A stretch of DNA of 48,448 nucleotides from Pseudomonas frederiksbergensis (GTDB lineage: Bacteria; Pseudomonadota; Gammaproteobacteria; Pseudomonadales; Pseudomonadaceae), in NCBI RefSeq assembly GCF_003732705.1, contig NZ_MOBR01000030.1, positions 1-48,448 of the forward strand, read 5' to 3'. A model generated the notes under the pieces. The model worked only from the letters and a program-made list of their open reading frames with translations, was not told the origin of the DNA and did no database searches. Positions within the stretch are counted from its first letter, which is position 1; each line of letters starts with the position of its first letter. Position numbers and translations under genes: made by a program. Shown in pieces: positions 30,486-38,853 of this stretch.

Positions 30486-31385
30486 ATGACTCTGCCGTCC
30501 GATCTGCCCGCTGAACTCGCCCATCGTGGCGTGCGCCCGGCCGATCGCCTCGGTTTTACCCTGTTTCTCGCGGCGTTGATTCACCTGGCCTTGCTGTTGG
30601 GCGTCGGCTTTACGATGGTCGAACCCAAGCAGATCAGCAAAACCCTGGAAATCACCCTTGCCACTTTCAAAAGCGAAACCAAGCCGAAGAAAGCCGATTT
30701 TCTTGCGCAAGAGAATCAGGAAGGCAGCGGCACCCTGGATAAAAAGGCGATTCCCAAGACCACCGAGGTCGCGCCGTTCCAGGACAACAAGGTGCAGAAA
30801 GTCACCCCTCCGCCAGCGGCCAAGCCTGAAGTGCCGGAAGCCGCGCCCAAGGCTGCGGTGACCACCATCGCACCGAAGCCGAAAAAAGCCCCGGCCAAAA
30901 ACGAAGAACCCAAGACCCAACCCAAGCCTGCCGTGGCCGCGCCGACGTTCGACAGCTCGCAACTGTCCAGCGACATCGCCAGCCTGGAAGCGGAACTGGC
31001 CAACGAACAACAGCTGTACGCCAAGCGCCCGCGCATCCACCGCTTGAGCGCGGCGTCGACCATGAAAGACAAGGGCGCCTGGTACAAAGACGAGTGGCGC
31101 AAGAAGGTCGAGCGCATCGGCAACCTCAACTACCCCGACGAAGCGCGGCGCAAGCAGATCTACGGCAACTTGCGCCTGATGGTCTCGATCAATCGCGACG
31201 GTTCGTTGTATGAAGTGCTGGTGTTGGAGTCGTCCGGGCAACCGCTGCTGGACCAGGCTGCCCAGCGGATTGTGCGGCTGGCGGCACCGTTTTCACCGTT
31301 TACCGGGGATTTGTCGGATATCGACCGACTGGAAATCATCCGCACCTGGAAATTTGCCCGCGGCGACAAGCTCTCCAGTAACTGA
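30486..31385 (+). CDS. tonB3: TonB-family energy transducer (TonB3-like)
   Basis: A 299-residue TonB paralogue. One N-terminal membrane anchor (about 24-44), a Lys/Pro/Ala-rich periplasmic spacer (about 75-160) and a C-terminal TonB domain (about 215-299, with YPDEARRKQIYGNLRLMVSI). Its position between gshB and algH matches P. aeruginosa TonB3 (PA0406), which is needed for normal twitching and pilus assembly; both statements are from memory. No exbB/exbD is nearby. The link with the adjacent pil-chp cluster supports a pilus role. There is no clear Shine-Dalgarno sequence. Confidence 0.85.
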   Translation: MTLPSDLPAELAHRGVRPADRLGFTLFLAALIHLALLLGVGFTMVEPKQISKTLEITLATFKSETKPKKADFLAQENQEGSGTLDKKAIPKTTEVAPFQDNKVQKVTPPPAAKPEVPEAAPKAAVTTIAPKPKKAPAKNEEPKTQPKPAVAAPTFDSSQLSSDIASLEAELANEQQLYAKRPRIHRLSAASTMKDKGAWYKDEWRKKVERIGNLNYPDEARRKQIYGNLRLMVSINRDGSLYEVLVLESSGQPLLDQAAQRIVRLAAPFSPFTGDLSDIDRLEIIRTWKFARGDKLSSN

Positions 31386-31410
31386 GCGATGGATTTGTGG
31401 TGATCGGGTC

Positions 31411-31485
31411 GACGCCTTCGGGGGCAAGCCTCGCTCCTACAAAGTAAACACCGTACCTGTAGGAGCGAGGCTTGCCCGCGAGGGC
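31411..31485. repeat. REP pair, GTAGGAGCGAGG type
   Basis: Arms GCAAGCCTCGCTCCTAC and GTAGGAGCGAGGCTTGC face each other tail to tail with a short centre (AAAGTAAACACCGTACCT). It lies between co-directional tonB3 and algH. Confidence 0.88.
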
Positions 31486-31582
31486 GCCCTCAAGCAAACC
31501 CAGATCAAAAACACACCCGCGCAGGCATTTCCTACACATCCCCAGCTTGTCAGTTCGCCCCTCCAACGCCACACTAGCGCTC

Positions 31583-32155
31583 ATGAAGAACGTCAGCCCC
31601 AGCTACCTCAAGCATCACTTCCTGATCGCCATGCCTCACATGGCCGACCCGAACTTTGCGCATACCTTGACCTACATCGTCGAGCACACGGCCAATGGCG
31701 CCATGGGGCTGGTGGTCAACCGTCCGCAAGACCTGAACCTGGCCGATATCCTCGAGCAACTGCGCCCTGACATCGAGCCACCCGTGCTCTGCCAGCATGT
31801 GCCGATCTTTATCGGCGGGCCGGTGCAGACGGATCGCGGTTTTGTCCTGCATCCGTCGGGGAAAACCTTCCAGGCGACCGTTGATCTGGAAGGCGAGTTG
31901 TCCTTGTCCACTTCCCAGGATGTGCTGTTCGCCATCGCGGACGGCGTCGGTCCGGCGAAAAGTGTGATCACCCTCGGTTACGCAGGCTGGGAAGCCGGGC
32001 AACTGGAGGCCGAACTGGCCGACAACGCCTGGCTGACCTGCCCGTACAACGCCGACATCCTGTTCAACACCAGCAGCGAATCACGCCTCGAAGCGGCGGC
32101 CCGGCACCTGGGGGTCAACCTCAGCCTGCTGACCAGCCAGGCAGGCCACGCCTGA
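31583..32155 (+). CDS. algH: YqgE/AlgH family protein
   Basis: A 190-residue protein of the UPF0301 family, with the N-terminal YLKHHFLIAMPHMADPNFA, then VVNRPQDLNLADIL and IFIGGPVQTDRGFVLHP. AlgH was named from alginate regulation in P. aeruginosa, but its biochemical activity is not settled. It overlaps ruvX by one base, a widely conserved pairing. The start at 31583 is chosen because homology begins there; the longer frame begins in the REP element. Confidence 0.93.
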   Translation: MKNVSPSYLKHHFLIAMPHMADPNFAHTLTYIVEHTANGAMGLVVNRPQDLNLADILEQLRPDIEPPVLCQHVPIFIGGPVQTDRGFVLHPSGKTFQATVDLEGELSLSTSQDVLFAIADGVGPAKSVITLGYAGWEAGQLEAELADNAWLTCPYNADILFNTSSESRLEAAARHLGVNLSLLTSQAGHA

Positions 32156-32592
32156 TGGCCCTGCGACTGATCCTGGGTTTTGACTACGGCACCAAACAGA
32201 TCGGCGTAGCGGTCGGCCAGGTGATTACCGGCCAGGCCCGCGAGCTGTGCACCTTGAAGGCGCAAAACGGTATTCCCGACTGGAATCAGGTCGAAGCCCT
32301 GATCAAGGAATGGAAGCCGGACGCCGTGGTGGTGGGCCTGCCGTTGAATATGGACGGCACGCCCAGCGACATGTGCCTGCGGGCCGAGAAGTTCGCCCGT
32401 CGCCTCAACGGCCGCTACAACCTGCCCTTCTATACCCACGACGAACGCCTGACCACTTTCGAAGCCAAGGGCGAGCGGCGTGATCGTGGCGGGCAAAAGG
32501 GCAGCTACCGCGACAACCCGGTCGATGCCATCGCCGCCGCCCTGCTGCTGCAAGGCTGGCTCGACGAAAACACCGCACTGTTCGAATCCTGA
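32155..32592 (+). CDS. ruvX: Holliday junction resolvase-like / pre-16S rRNA nuclease
   Basis: A 145-residue RNase H-fold protein (YqgF). Motifs: LGFDYGTKQIGVAVGQ with the first catalytic aspartate, VVGLPLNMDGTPS, and YTHDERLTT with the DE pair; the last acidic residue lies in NPVDAIAAALLLQGW. It is proposed to process the 5' end of 16S rRNA. ATG overlaps the algH TGA (TGATG). Confidence 0.94.
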   Translation: MALRLILGFDYGTKQIGVAVGQVITGQARELCTLKAQNGIPDWNQVEALIKEWKPDAVVVGLPLNMDGTPSDMCLRAEKFARRLNGRYNLPFYTHDERLTTFEAKGERRDRGGQKGSYRDNPVDAIAAALLLQGWLDENTALFES

Positions 32593-32674
32593 AGAGCTGC
32601 AACAAGCGACTCTCTATAGCGACAACCCGAGCCAAACCCCATACGCACCGGCTCGGGCCCAAGAAGGAGCAACC

Positions 32675-33181
32675 ATGAGCCTGCCCAATCCCGCCGACCT
32701 GATCAGCCAGATGGCGATCCGTCTCAAGGCACACCTGGAACACCGTGGCATCAGCGAACCGCGTTACATCGGCATTCGTACCGGCGGCGTCTGGGTCGCC
32801 CAGGCCTTGCTCGATGAATTGGGCAGCGACTCGCCCCTCGGCACCCTGGACGTTTCCTTCTATCGCGACGACTTCAGCCAGAACGGCCTGCACCCGCAAG
32901 TGCGCCCTTCGGCCCTGCCGTTCGAGATCGAAGGCCAGGACCTGGTGCTGATCGACGACGTACTGATGAGCGGCCGCACCATCCGCGCCGCCATGAACGA
33001 ACTGTTCGACTACGGCCGCCCGGCCAGCGTGACCCTGGTGTGCCTGTTGGACCTGGACGCCGGCGAACTGCCGATCCGCCCGAACGTGGTCGGCGCGACC
33101 CTGGCCCTGGCCGCCCACGAACGGGTGAAGCTGTCCGGACCGTCACCGCTGGTGCTTGAACTGCAAGACCTCGCCCTTTAA
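32675..33181 (+). CDS. pyrR: pyrimidine operon regulator / uracil phosphoribosyltransferase-like
   Basis: A 168-residue PRTase-fold protein with the PRPP loop LVLIDDVLMSGRTIRAAM (about 90-107) and RTGGVWVAQAL near residue 34. In Bacillus PyrR binds pyr mRNA; in pseudomonads the gene heads pyrB-pyrC' and takes part in pyrimidine control, but no PyrR-binding attenuator is evident to me here. GAAGGAGC lies ahead of the ATG. The start at 32675 is fixed by this site and by homology; the longer frame begins inside ruvX. Confidence 0.93.
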   Translation: MSLPNPADLISQMAIRLKAHLEHRGISEPRYIGIRTGGVWVAQALLDELGSDSPLGTLDVSFYRDDFSQNGLHPQVRPSALPFEIEGQDLVLIDDVLMSGRTIRAAMNELFDYGRPASVTLVCLLDLDAGELPIRPNVVGATLALAAHERVKLSGPSPLVLELQDLAL

Positions 33182-33208
33182 TTCGCCCTATTGAGAGTCC
33201 CCCTCGCG

Positions 33209-34213
33209 ATGACGCCTCTAGAAACCAAGCGCCCGCTGCAGCTCAATGATCAGGGCCAGCTGCGCCACTTCCTCTCGCTCGACGGTTTGCGCCGAGAGCT
33301 GCTGACGGAAATCCTCGACACCGCCGACTCGTTCCTCGAAGTCGGCGCCCGGGCGGTGAAGAAGGTCCCGTTGCTGCGCGGCAAGACCGTGTGCAACGTG
33401 TTCTTCGAGAACTCGACTCGCACCCGCACCACCTTCGAACTGGCGGCCCAACGCCTGTCGGCAGACGTGATCACGCTGAACGTGTCGACATCGTCGGCAA
33501 GCAAGGGCGAAACCCTGCTCGACACCCTGCGCAACCTGGAAGCCATGGCTGCCGACATGTTCGTCGTGCGTCACGGTGACTCCGGTGCAGCGCACTTCAT
33601 CGCCGAACACGTGTGCCCGCAAGTGGCGATCATCAACGGTGGCGACGGCCGTCACGCGCACCCGACCCAGGGCATGCTCGACATGCTGACGATCCGTCGG
33701 CACAAGGGCGGTTTCGAAAACCTCTCGGTGGCCATCGTCGGCGACATCCTGCACTCGCGGGTCGCGCGCTCGAACATGCTCGCGCTGAAAACCCTTGGTT
33801 GCCCGGACATCCGCGTGATCGCGCCGAAAACCCTGCTGCCGATCGGCATCGAGCAATACGGCGTGAAGGTCTACACCGACATGGCCGAAGGCCTGAAAGA
33901 TGTGGACGTGGTGATCATGCTGCGCCTGCAACGGGAACGCATGACCGGCGGTTTGCTACCGAGCGAAGGCGAGTTCTACCGCCTGTTCGGCCTGACCACC
34001 GCGCGCCTGGCCGGGGCGAAACCGGATTGCATCGTCATGCACCCGGGGCCGATCAACCGTGGGGTGGAGATTGAGTCGGCGGTGGCCGACGGTCCGCATT
34101 CGGTGATCCTCAACCAGGTCACCTACGGTATTGCGATTCGTATGGCTGTGCTGTCCATGGCCATGAGCGGGCAGACTGCCCAGCGCCAATTCGAGCAGGA
34201 GAACGCCCAGTGA
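33209..34213 (+). CDS. pyrB: aspartate carbamoyltransferase catalytic subunit
   Basis: PyrB condenses carbamoyl phosphate and aspartate in pyrimidine synthesis. The 334-residue protein has the carbamoyl-phosphate motif S69-T-R-T in FFENSTRTRTTFE, the HPTQGMLDMLTI motif and C-terminal VMHPGPINRGVEI. The length, longer than the E. coli chain, fits the Pseudomonas class A enzyme, in which PyrB associates with the inactive dihydroorotase PyrC'. Its stop codon overlaps the pyrC' start by 4 bp. Confidence 0.96.
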   Translation: MTPLETKRPLQLNDQGQLRHFLSLDGLRRELLTEILDTADSFLEVGARAVKKVPLLRGKTVCNVFFENSTRTRTTFELAAQRLSADVITLNVSTSSASKGETLLDTLRNLEAMAADMFVVRHGDSGAAHFIAEHVCPQVAIINGGDGRHAHPTQGMLDMLTIRRHKGGFENLSVAIVGDILHSRVARSNMLALKTLGCPDIRVIAPKTLLPIGIEQYGVKVYTDMAEGLKDVDVVIMLRLQRERMTGGLLPSEGEFYRLFGLTTARLAGAKPDCIVMHPGPINRGVEIESAVADGPHSVILNQVTYGIAIRMAVLSMAMSGQTAQRQFEQENAQ

Positions 34214-35481
34214 AGCTCAGCATTCTCGGCGCCCGCGTCATCGATCCAACCTCGGGTCTGGATCAAGTTACCGATATTCATATTGAAGCCTGCAAGATTG
34301 TCGCTCTTGGCGCGGCACCGGCCGGCTTCACGGCTTTAGAAACCATTGATGCCAAAGGCTTGGTGGCCGCGCCTGGGCTGGTTGACCTGAACGTCGCCCT
34401 GCGTGAACCGGGCTATAGCCGCAAAGGCTCGATCGCCAGCGAAACCCGCGCTGCGGCGGCTGGTGGCGTGACCAGCCTGTGCTGCCCACCGAAAACCAAA
34501 CCAGTGCTGGACACCTCTGCCGTGGCCGAACTGATCCTCGACCGCGCCCGCGAAGCCGGCAACACCAAAGTGTTCCCGATTGGCGCCCTGAGCAAAGGCC
34601 TGGACGGCGAGCAGCTTGCAGAACTCGTTGCACTGCGCGATGCCGGTTGTGTCGCCTTCGGCAACGGTCTGGAGAGCTTCCGCAACGCCCGCACCCTGTG
34701 CCGGGCGCTGGAATATGCGGCGACTTTCGACCTGACGGTGATTTTCAACTCTCAGGATCATGATCTGGCCGAAGGTGGCCTGGCTCATGAAGGCCCGACC
34801 GCGAGTTTCCTCGGTTTGCCGGGGATTCCGGAAACCGCCGAAACCGTGGCCCTGGCCCGGGACCTGCTGTTGGTCGAGCAAAGCGGCGTGCGTGCGCACT
34901 TCAGCCAACTCACCAGCGCTCGCGGCGTAGCCCTGATCGCTCAGGCTCAGGCTCGTGGACTGCCGGTGACCGCCGATGTGGCGTTGTATCAGCTGATTCT
35001 GACCGACGAAGCGTTGATCGACTTCAGCAGCCTCTATCACGTCCAGCCGCCGCTACGCACCCGCGCCGACCGCGATGGCCTGCGCGCGGCGGTGAAGTCC
35101 GGCGTGGTTTCGGCCATCTCCAGCCATCACCAGCCCCACGAACGGGACGCCAAACTGGCGCCGTTCGGGGCCACCGAGCCGGGGATCAGCAGTGTTGAAC
35201 TGTTGCTGCCGCTGGCAATGACGCTGGTAGAAGACGGTCTGCTCGATCTGCCGACCCTGCTCTCACGCTTGAGTGCCGGCCCTGCCGAGGCCTTGCGCCT
35301 ACCGGCGGGCAAGTTGGCGGTGGGTGGCGCTGCGGATATCGTACTGTTCGACCCTGCGGCCTCGACCGTGGCCGGGGAAACCTGGCTATCCAAGGGCGAG
35401 AACTGTCCGTTCATTGGCCACAGCCTGCCAGGGGTGGTGCGTTACACCTTGGTGGATGGGCGGATTAGCCACCAGGCTTAA
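34210..35481 (+). CDS. pyrC': non-catalytic dihydroorotase-like subunit of ATCase
   Basis: A 423-residue amidohydrolase-fold protein. In active dihydroorotases the first metal motif reads HVH after the conserved LVD; here that segment is VDLNVALREPG, with N61 and A63 replacing both histidines, so it cannot bind the metal pair. This is the Pseudomonas pseudo-dihydroorotase needed for assembly of the dodecameric ATCase (established knowledge). Translation starts at GTG 34210, overlapping the pyrB TGA. A true dihydroorotase must be encoded elsewhere. Confidence 0.94.
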   Translation: MKLSILGARVIDPTSGLDQVTDIHIEACKIVALGAAPAGFTALETIDAKGLVAAPGLVDLNVALREPGYSRKGSIASETRAAAAGGVTSLCCPPKTKPVLDTSAVAELILDRAREAGNTKVFPIGALSKGLDGEQLAELVALRDAGCVAFGNGLESFRNARTLCRALEYAATFDLTVIFNSQDHDLAEGGLAHEGPTASFLGLPGIPETAETVALARDLLLVEQSGVRAHFSQLTSARGVALIAQAQARGLPVTADVALYQLILTDEALIDFSSLYHVQPPLRTRADRDGLRAAVKSGVVSAISSHHQPHERDAKLAPFGATEPGISSVELLLPLAMTLVEDGLLDLPTLLSRLSAGPAEALRLPAGKLAVGGAADIVLFDPAASTVAGETWLSKGENCPFIGHSLPGVVRYTLVDGRISHQA

Positions 35482-35494
35482 GACCGCGTCGCCG

Positions 35495-35562
35495 CCATCG
35501 CGAGCAAGCCCGCTCCCACAGGGAAACGCATTACATGTGGGAGCGAGCTTGCTCGCGATGAC
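35495..35562. repeat. REP pair, CTCGCTCCCACA type
   Basis: ATCGCGAGCAAGCCCGCTCCCACA and ATGTGGGAGCGAGCTTGCTCGCGAT face each other around GGGAAACGCATTAC. It lies between the convergent ends of pyrC' and the TM2 gene and may end both transcripts. Confidence 0.88.
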
Positions 35563-35611
35563 TGACTGAAAAACGCCTCAGTAGTTTGGAACTGCCCCTA
35601 CTCTTGGAGTA

Positions 35612-36043
35612 TTAACGACCAGCCGCCCGGTTACTGATGGTATTCACCACCGAAACCTGAGTATTGAGCGTCCAGAAGTCAAACAGCACCCCCAGAAAGA
35701 ACACCCCGCCCGTCACCAGGTACAGCAAGCCGCTGATCCACTTCCCTTGATACATCCGGTGCACGCCGAACACCCCGAGAAACGTCAGCAGAATCCACGC
35801 CACGCTGTATTCGATCGGCCCGGCGGTGAAGCGCAGGTCGGCTTCACGGTCCATGGACGGGATCAGGAAAAGGTCGATCAGCCAACCGATACCCAGCAAA
35901 CCGAAGGTGAAGAACCAGATCGTCCCGGTCACCGGCTTGCCGTAATAGCGATGAGCCCCGGTAAACCCGAAAATCCACAGCAGGTAACCGATCAGTTTGC
36001 TGTGGGTGTCTTGATAGGTTGAGGGGTGTTGATAGGTGTTCAT
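35612..36043 (-). CDS. TM2 domain membrane protein
   Basis: A 143-residue inner-membrane protein with two TM2 repeats. Each has a helix, a turn of the GxxGxHRxY type (GFTGAHRYYGK near residue 28 and GVFGVHRMYQGKW near residue 90) and a second helix ending in an Asp-rich turn (GWLIDLFLIP, GVLFDFWTL). The role of TM2 proteins in bacteria is unknown. GAGGA lies close before the ATG. Confidence 0.85.
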   Translation of the reverse strand: MNTYQHPSTYQDTHSKLIGYLLWIFGFTGAHRYYGKPVTGTIWFFTFGLLGIGWLIDLFLIPSMDREADLRFTAGPIEYSVAWILLTFLGVFGVHRMYQGKWISGLLYLVTGGVFFLGVLFDFWTLNTQVSVVNTISNRAAGR

Positions 36044-36293
36044 GAATGTCCTCGAATCACACGATAGATAAATATTGTTGAATTCTTTGTGACTTTTTTA
36101 CAGGCGTCCGACGTATGGCAAACGCTACCGTCACTTCCGTCAAAGCCTTGTACCACCTGACTCCTGTCAGACAATCGCGTCAATTTGCCGCTTATTTGGT
36201 TCCGTTGACTCCCAGGTCCAATCGACCAACGGCCTCGGAAGGGTCAAAAAAGCTGTTATAAAGTTGCGCGCTAACCCATATGAGCCTTGCCTA

Positions 36294-36914
36294 ATGCGTC
36301 CATTTTTCAAGACATGGCTAACCATTTGCCTTTTGATGCCACTGGCCGCCCACGCCACCAATCGTGAGCAACGTCTTCCTAACGTTAATGGTTACACCCC
36401 GAAATCCCATGTTTCTGCTCCTTCGAGCAAAAACAAGCAAACCGCAAAACACTCCACTGCCCTGGCCACGGTCAACAGCAAGCTGGTGCCACCGATGGCG
36501 ACCAAGCAAAGCAGCAACGTGTTGAGCCGTGCGGTGAACGTCCTCGGTACTCCATACCGTTGGGGCGGCAGCAGCCCAAGTAAAGGGTTCGATTGCAGCG
36601 GTTTGGTGAAATACGCGTTTAACGACGCTACGTTCGACCTTCCACGCACCTCGAACGCCATGGCCAGCGGTCATGGCCAGAAAGTCGAACGCGCGGATCT
36701 GAAGCCGGGCGATTTGATTTTCTTCAATATCAAGAGCCGTCGAGTCAACCACGTTGCCATCTACCTGGGCAACGACCGCTTCATCCACGCACCACGCCGT
36801 GGCAAAGCGGTGTCCATCGATACGCTGAAGAAGCCGTACTGGGAAAGCCACTACGTGGTGGCCAAGCGGGTTCTGCCGAAAGAACCGAACCAGATGCGCG
36901 TCGTTCAGCGTTGA
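36294..36914 (+). CDS. NlpC/P60 family peptidoglycan endopeptidase
   Basis: A 206-residue secreted hydrolase. The signal peptide covers about 1-21 (RPFFKTWLTICLLMPLAAHA), then a linker, then the papain-like NlpC/P60 domain (about 78-206) with the catalytic cysteine C101 in GFDCSGLVKYAF, H153 in VNHVAIYLGN and H165 in FIHAPRRG. It should cut cross-bridge stem peptides in the periplasm. No lipobox cysteine is present at the cleavage site. The ATG at 36294 gives a clean signal peptide; a TTG at 36264 is less likely. The 250 bp upstream contain only the divergent promoter region, with no feature I could identify. Confidence 0.9.
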   Translation: MRPFFKTWLTICLLMPLAAHATNREQRLPNVNGYTPKSHVSAPSSKNKQTAKHSTALATVNSKLVPPMATKQSSNVLSRAVNVLGTPYRWGGSSPSKGFDCSGLVKYAFNDATFDLPRTSNAMASGHGQKVERADLKPGDLIFFNIKSRRVNHVAIYLGNDRFIHAPRRGKAVSIDTLKKPYWESHYVVAKRVLPKEPNQMRVVQR

Positions 36915-36923
36915 TCCGGCATT

Positions 36924-37033
36924 GATCGTTCCCACGCTCCGCGTGGGAATGCCTCAACGGACGCTCCGCGTTCGGCCGTTTGGGACGCGGAGCGTCCCGG
37001 GCTGCATTCCCACGCAGAGCGTGGGAACGATCA
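36924..37033. repeat. REP/BIME, GTTCCCACG type
   Basis: Spans GATCGTTCCCACG to CGTGGGAACGATC, inner pair GGACGCTCCGCG / CGCGGAGCGTCC. It lies between the convergent ends of the NlpC/P60 gene and pilT. Confidence 0.9.
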
Positions 37034-37040
37034 CTTCCTC

Positions 37041-38075
37041 CTAGAAGTTATCCGGCGACCGCGCCTTCTCCCGCGCGTGCTCGCGGCTGATCAAGCCTTT
37101 GGTCACCAAGTCCTTCAAGCACATATCCAGCGTCTGCATCCCCAGGTTGCCCCCGGTCTGAATCGACGAGTACATCTGCGCCACCTTGTCTTCGCGGATC
37201 AGGTTACGGATCGCCGAGGTGCCGAGCATGATTTCATGCGCCGCGATTCGCCCGCCGCCAATCTTCTTGACCAGCGACTGCGACACCACCGCCAGCAACG
37301 ACTCGGACAGCATCGAGCGCACCATCGACTTCTCATCCCCCGGAAACACGTCCACCACCCGATCGATGGTCTTCGCCGCCGACGTGGTGTGCAGCGTACC
37401 GAACACCAAGTGACCAGTCTCTGCCGCAGTCAACGCCAGACGAATGGTCTCCAGATCGCGCATCTCGCCGACCAGAATCACATCCGGGTCTTCCCGCAGC
37501 GCCGAGCGCAGGGCGGTGGCGAAACTGCGGGTATCACGGTGAACTTCACGCTGATTGATCAGGCATTTGCGTGATTCGTGGACAAACTCGATCGGGTCTT
37601 CGATGGTAAGGATGTGGTGATGGCGATGGTTATTCAGGTAGTCGATCATTGCCGCCAGGGTGGTGGACTTGCCGGAACCTGTCGGGCCGGTCACCAGCAC
37701 CAGTCCGCGAGGCGCTTCAGTAATCTTGCGAAACACATCTCCCATGCCCAGATCGTCCATGCTCAGGACCTTCGACGGAATGGTCCGGAACACCGCGCCG
37801 GCACCGCGATTCTGGTTGAACGCGTTGACCCGAAAGCGCGCCACACCCGGCACTTCAAAGGAAAAATCGGTTTCCAGGTGTTTTTCGAAATCCACCCGCT
37901 GGGTGTCGTTCATGATGTCGTAGATCAATTCCTGCACCTGTTTGTGGTCCAGGGCCGGCAGGTTGATGCGCCGCACATCGCCATCGACGCGAATCATCGG
38001 TGGCAGGCCGGCAGACAGGTGCAAGTCGGACGCGCCCTGTTTGGCGCTGAATGCCAGCAGCTCAGTGATATCCAT
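37041..38075 (-). CDS. pilT: type IV pilus retraction ATPase PilT
   Basis: PilT is the hexameric cytoplasmic ATPase that depolymerises pili and drives twitching. The 344-residue protein has the Walker A motif GPTGSGKST at 130-138, Asp box HILTIEDPIEFVH, Walker B LREDPDVILVGEMRD and the AIRNLIRE motif near the C-terminus that is needed for retraction. Length is that of P. aeruginosa PilT. The start MDITELLAFSAKQGASDLHL is preferred over a start four residues upstream. pilU, which follows pilT in P. aeruginosa (from memory), is not here. Confidence 0.96.
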   Translation of the reverse strand: MDITELLAFSAKQGASDLHLSAGLPPMIRVDGDVRRINLPALDHKQVQELIYDIMNDTQRVDFEKHLETDFSFEVPGVARFRVNAFNQNRGAGAVFRTIPSKVLSMDDLGMGDVFRKITEAPRGLVLVTGPTGSGKSTTLAAMIDYLNNHRHHHILTIEDPIEFVHESRKCLINQREVHRDTRSFATALRSALREDPDVILVGEMRDLETIRLALTAAETGHLVFGTLHTTSAAKTIDRVVDVFPGDEKSMVRSMLSESLLAVVSQSLVKKIGGGRIAAHEIMLGTSAIRNLIREDKVAQMYSSIQTGGNLGMQTLDMCLKDLVTKGLISREHAREKARSPDNF

Positions 38076-38131
38076 AGCGCTCCTCAATTCCAGTAGAATG
38101 CCGCGAACCTTCAGACCGGCGGCGCCTCTTG

Positions 38132-38818
38132 ATGTCCACGATAGCAGACAACATTCTCCAGGTTAGTTCGCGTATCCAGGCAGCGACCCAAGCTGCTCAT
38201 CGCGACGAGCACAGCGTCCATCTGCTGGCCGTGAGCAAGACCAAGCCCGCCGAGGCCCTGCGTGAAGCCCACGCTGCGGGGTTGCGAGACTTTGGTGAGA
38301 ACTATCTGCAGGAGGCCTTGGCTAAACAGCTCGAATTGGCCGACCTGCCCTTGATCTGGCACTTCATCGGCCCCATTCAATCGAACAAGACTCGCGCTAT
38401 CGCCGAGCACTTCGCTTGGGTGCATTCCGTGGATCGTTTGAAAATCGCACAACGCCTGTCCGAACAACGTCCTGCCGATCTGCCCCCGCTGAACATTTGC
38501 ATCCAGGTCAACGTCAGCGGCGAGGACAGCAAATCCGGCTGCACCCCGGCCGACCTGCCGGCCCTGGCCAAGGCCATCAGCGAATTGCCGCGCCTTACGT
38601 TGCGCGGGCTGATGGCGATCCCCGAGCCGACGGACGACCGCGCCGCCCAGGACGCCGCTTTTGCTGCCGTGCAAAGCCTGCAAGCCAGCCTCGATCTGCC
38701 CCTCGACACACTTTCCATGGGCATGAGCCACGACCTCGAGTCGGCCATCGCCCAGGGCGCCACATGGGTCCGTATCGGTACGGCCCTGTTTGGCGCCCGC
38801 GATTATGGTCAGTCCTGA
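38132..38818 (+). CDS. yggS: PLP homeostasis protein YggS
   Basis: A 228-residue member of the PLPBP/YBL036C family. PLP-binding K36 lies in LLAVSKTKPAE, followed by FGENYLQEAL, IGPIQSNK and C-terminal SMGMSHDLESAIAQGATWVRIGTALFG. It has no known catalytic turnover and balances PLP and amino-acid pools. Divergent from pilT, and followed at 35 bp by proC, a conserved pairing. Confidence 0.95.
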   Translation: MSTIADNILQVSSRIQAATQAAHRDEHSVHLLAVSKTKPAEALREAHAAGLRDFGENYLQEALAKQLELADLPLIWHFIGPIQSNKTRAIAEHFAWVHSVDRLKIAQRLSEQRPADLPPLNICIQVNVSGEDSKSGCTPADLPALAKAISELPRLTLRGLMAIPEPTDDRAAQDAAFAAVQSLQASLDLPLDTLSMGMSHDLESAIAQGATWVRIGTALFGARDYGQS

Positions 38819-38853
38819 TCAATGACTGACGCCTCTCTTTATAAGGACCTGAC

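Noticed and set aside
31583..35481. PyrR-binding attenuator before pyrR-pyrB
   Set aside because: The short gap 32593-32674 shows no convincing anti-terminator/terminator pair or PyrR consensus.
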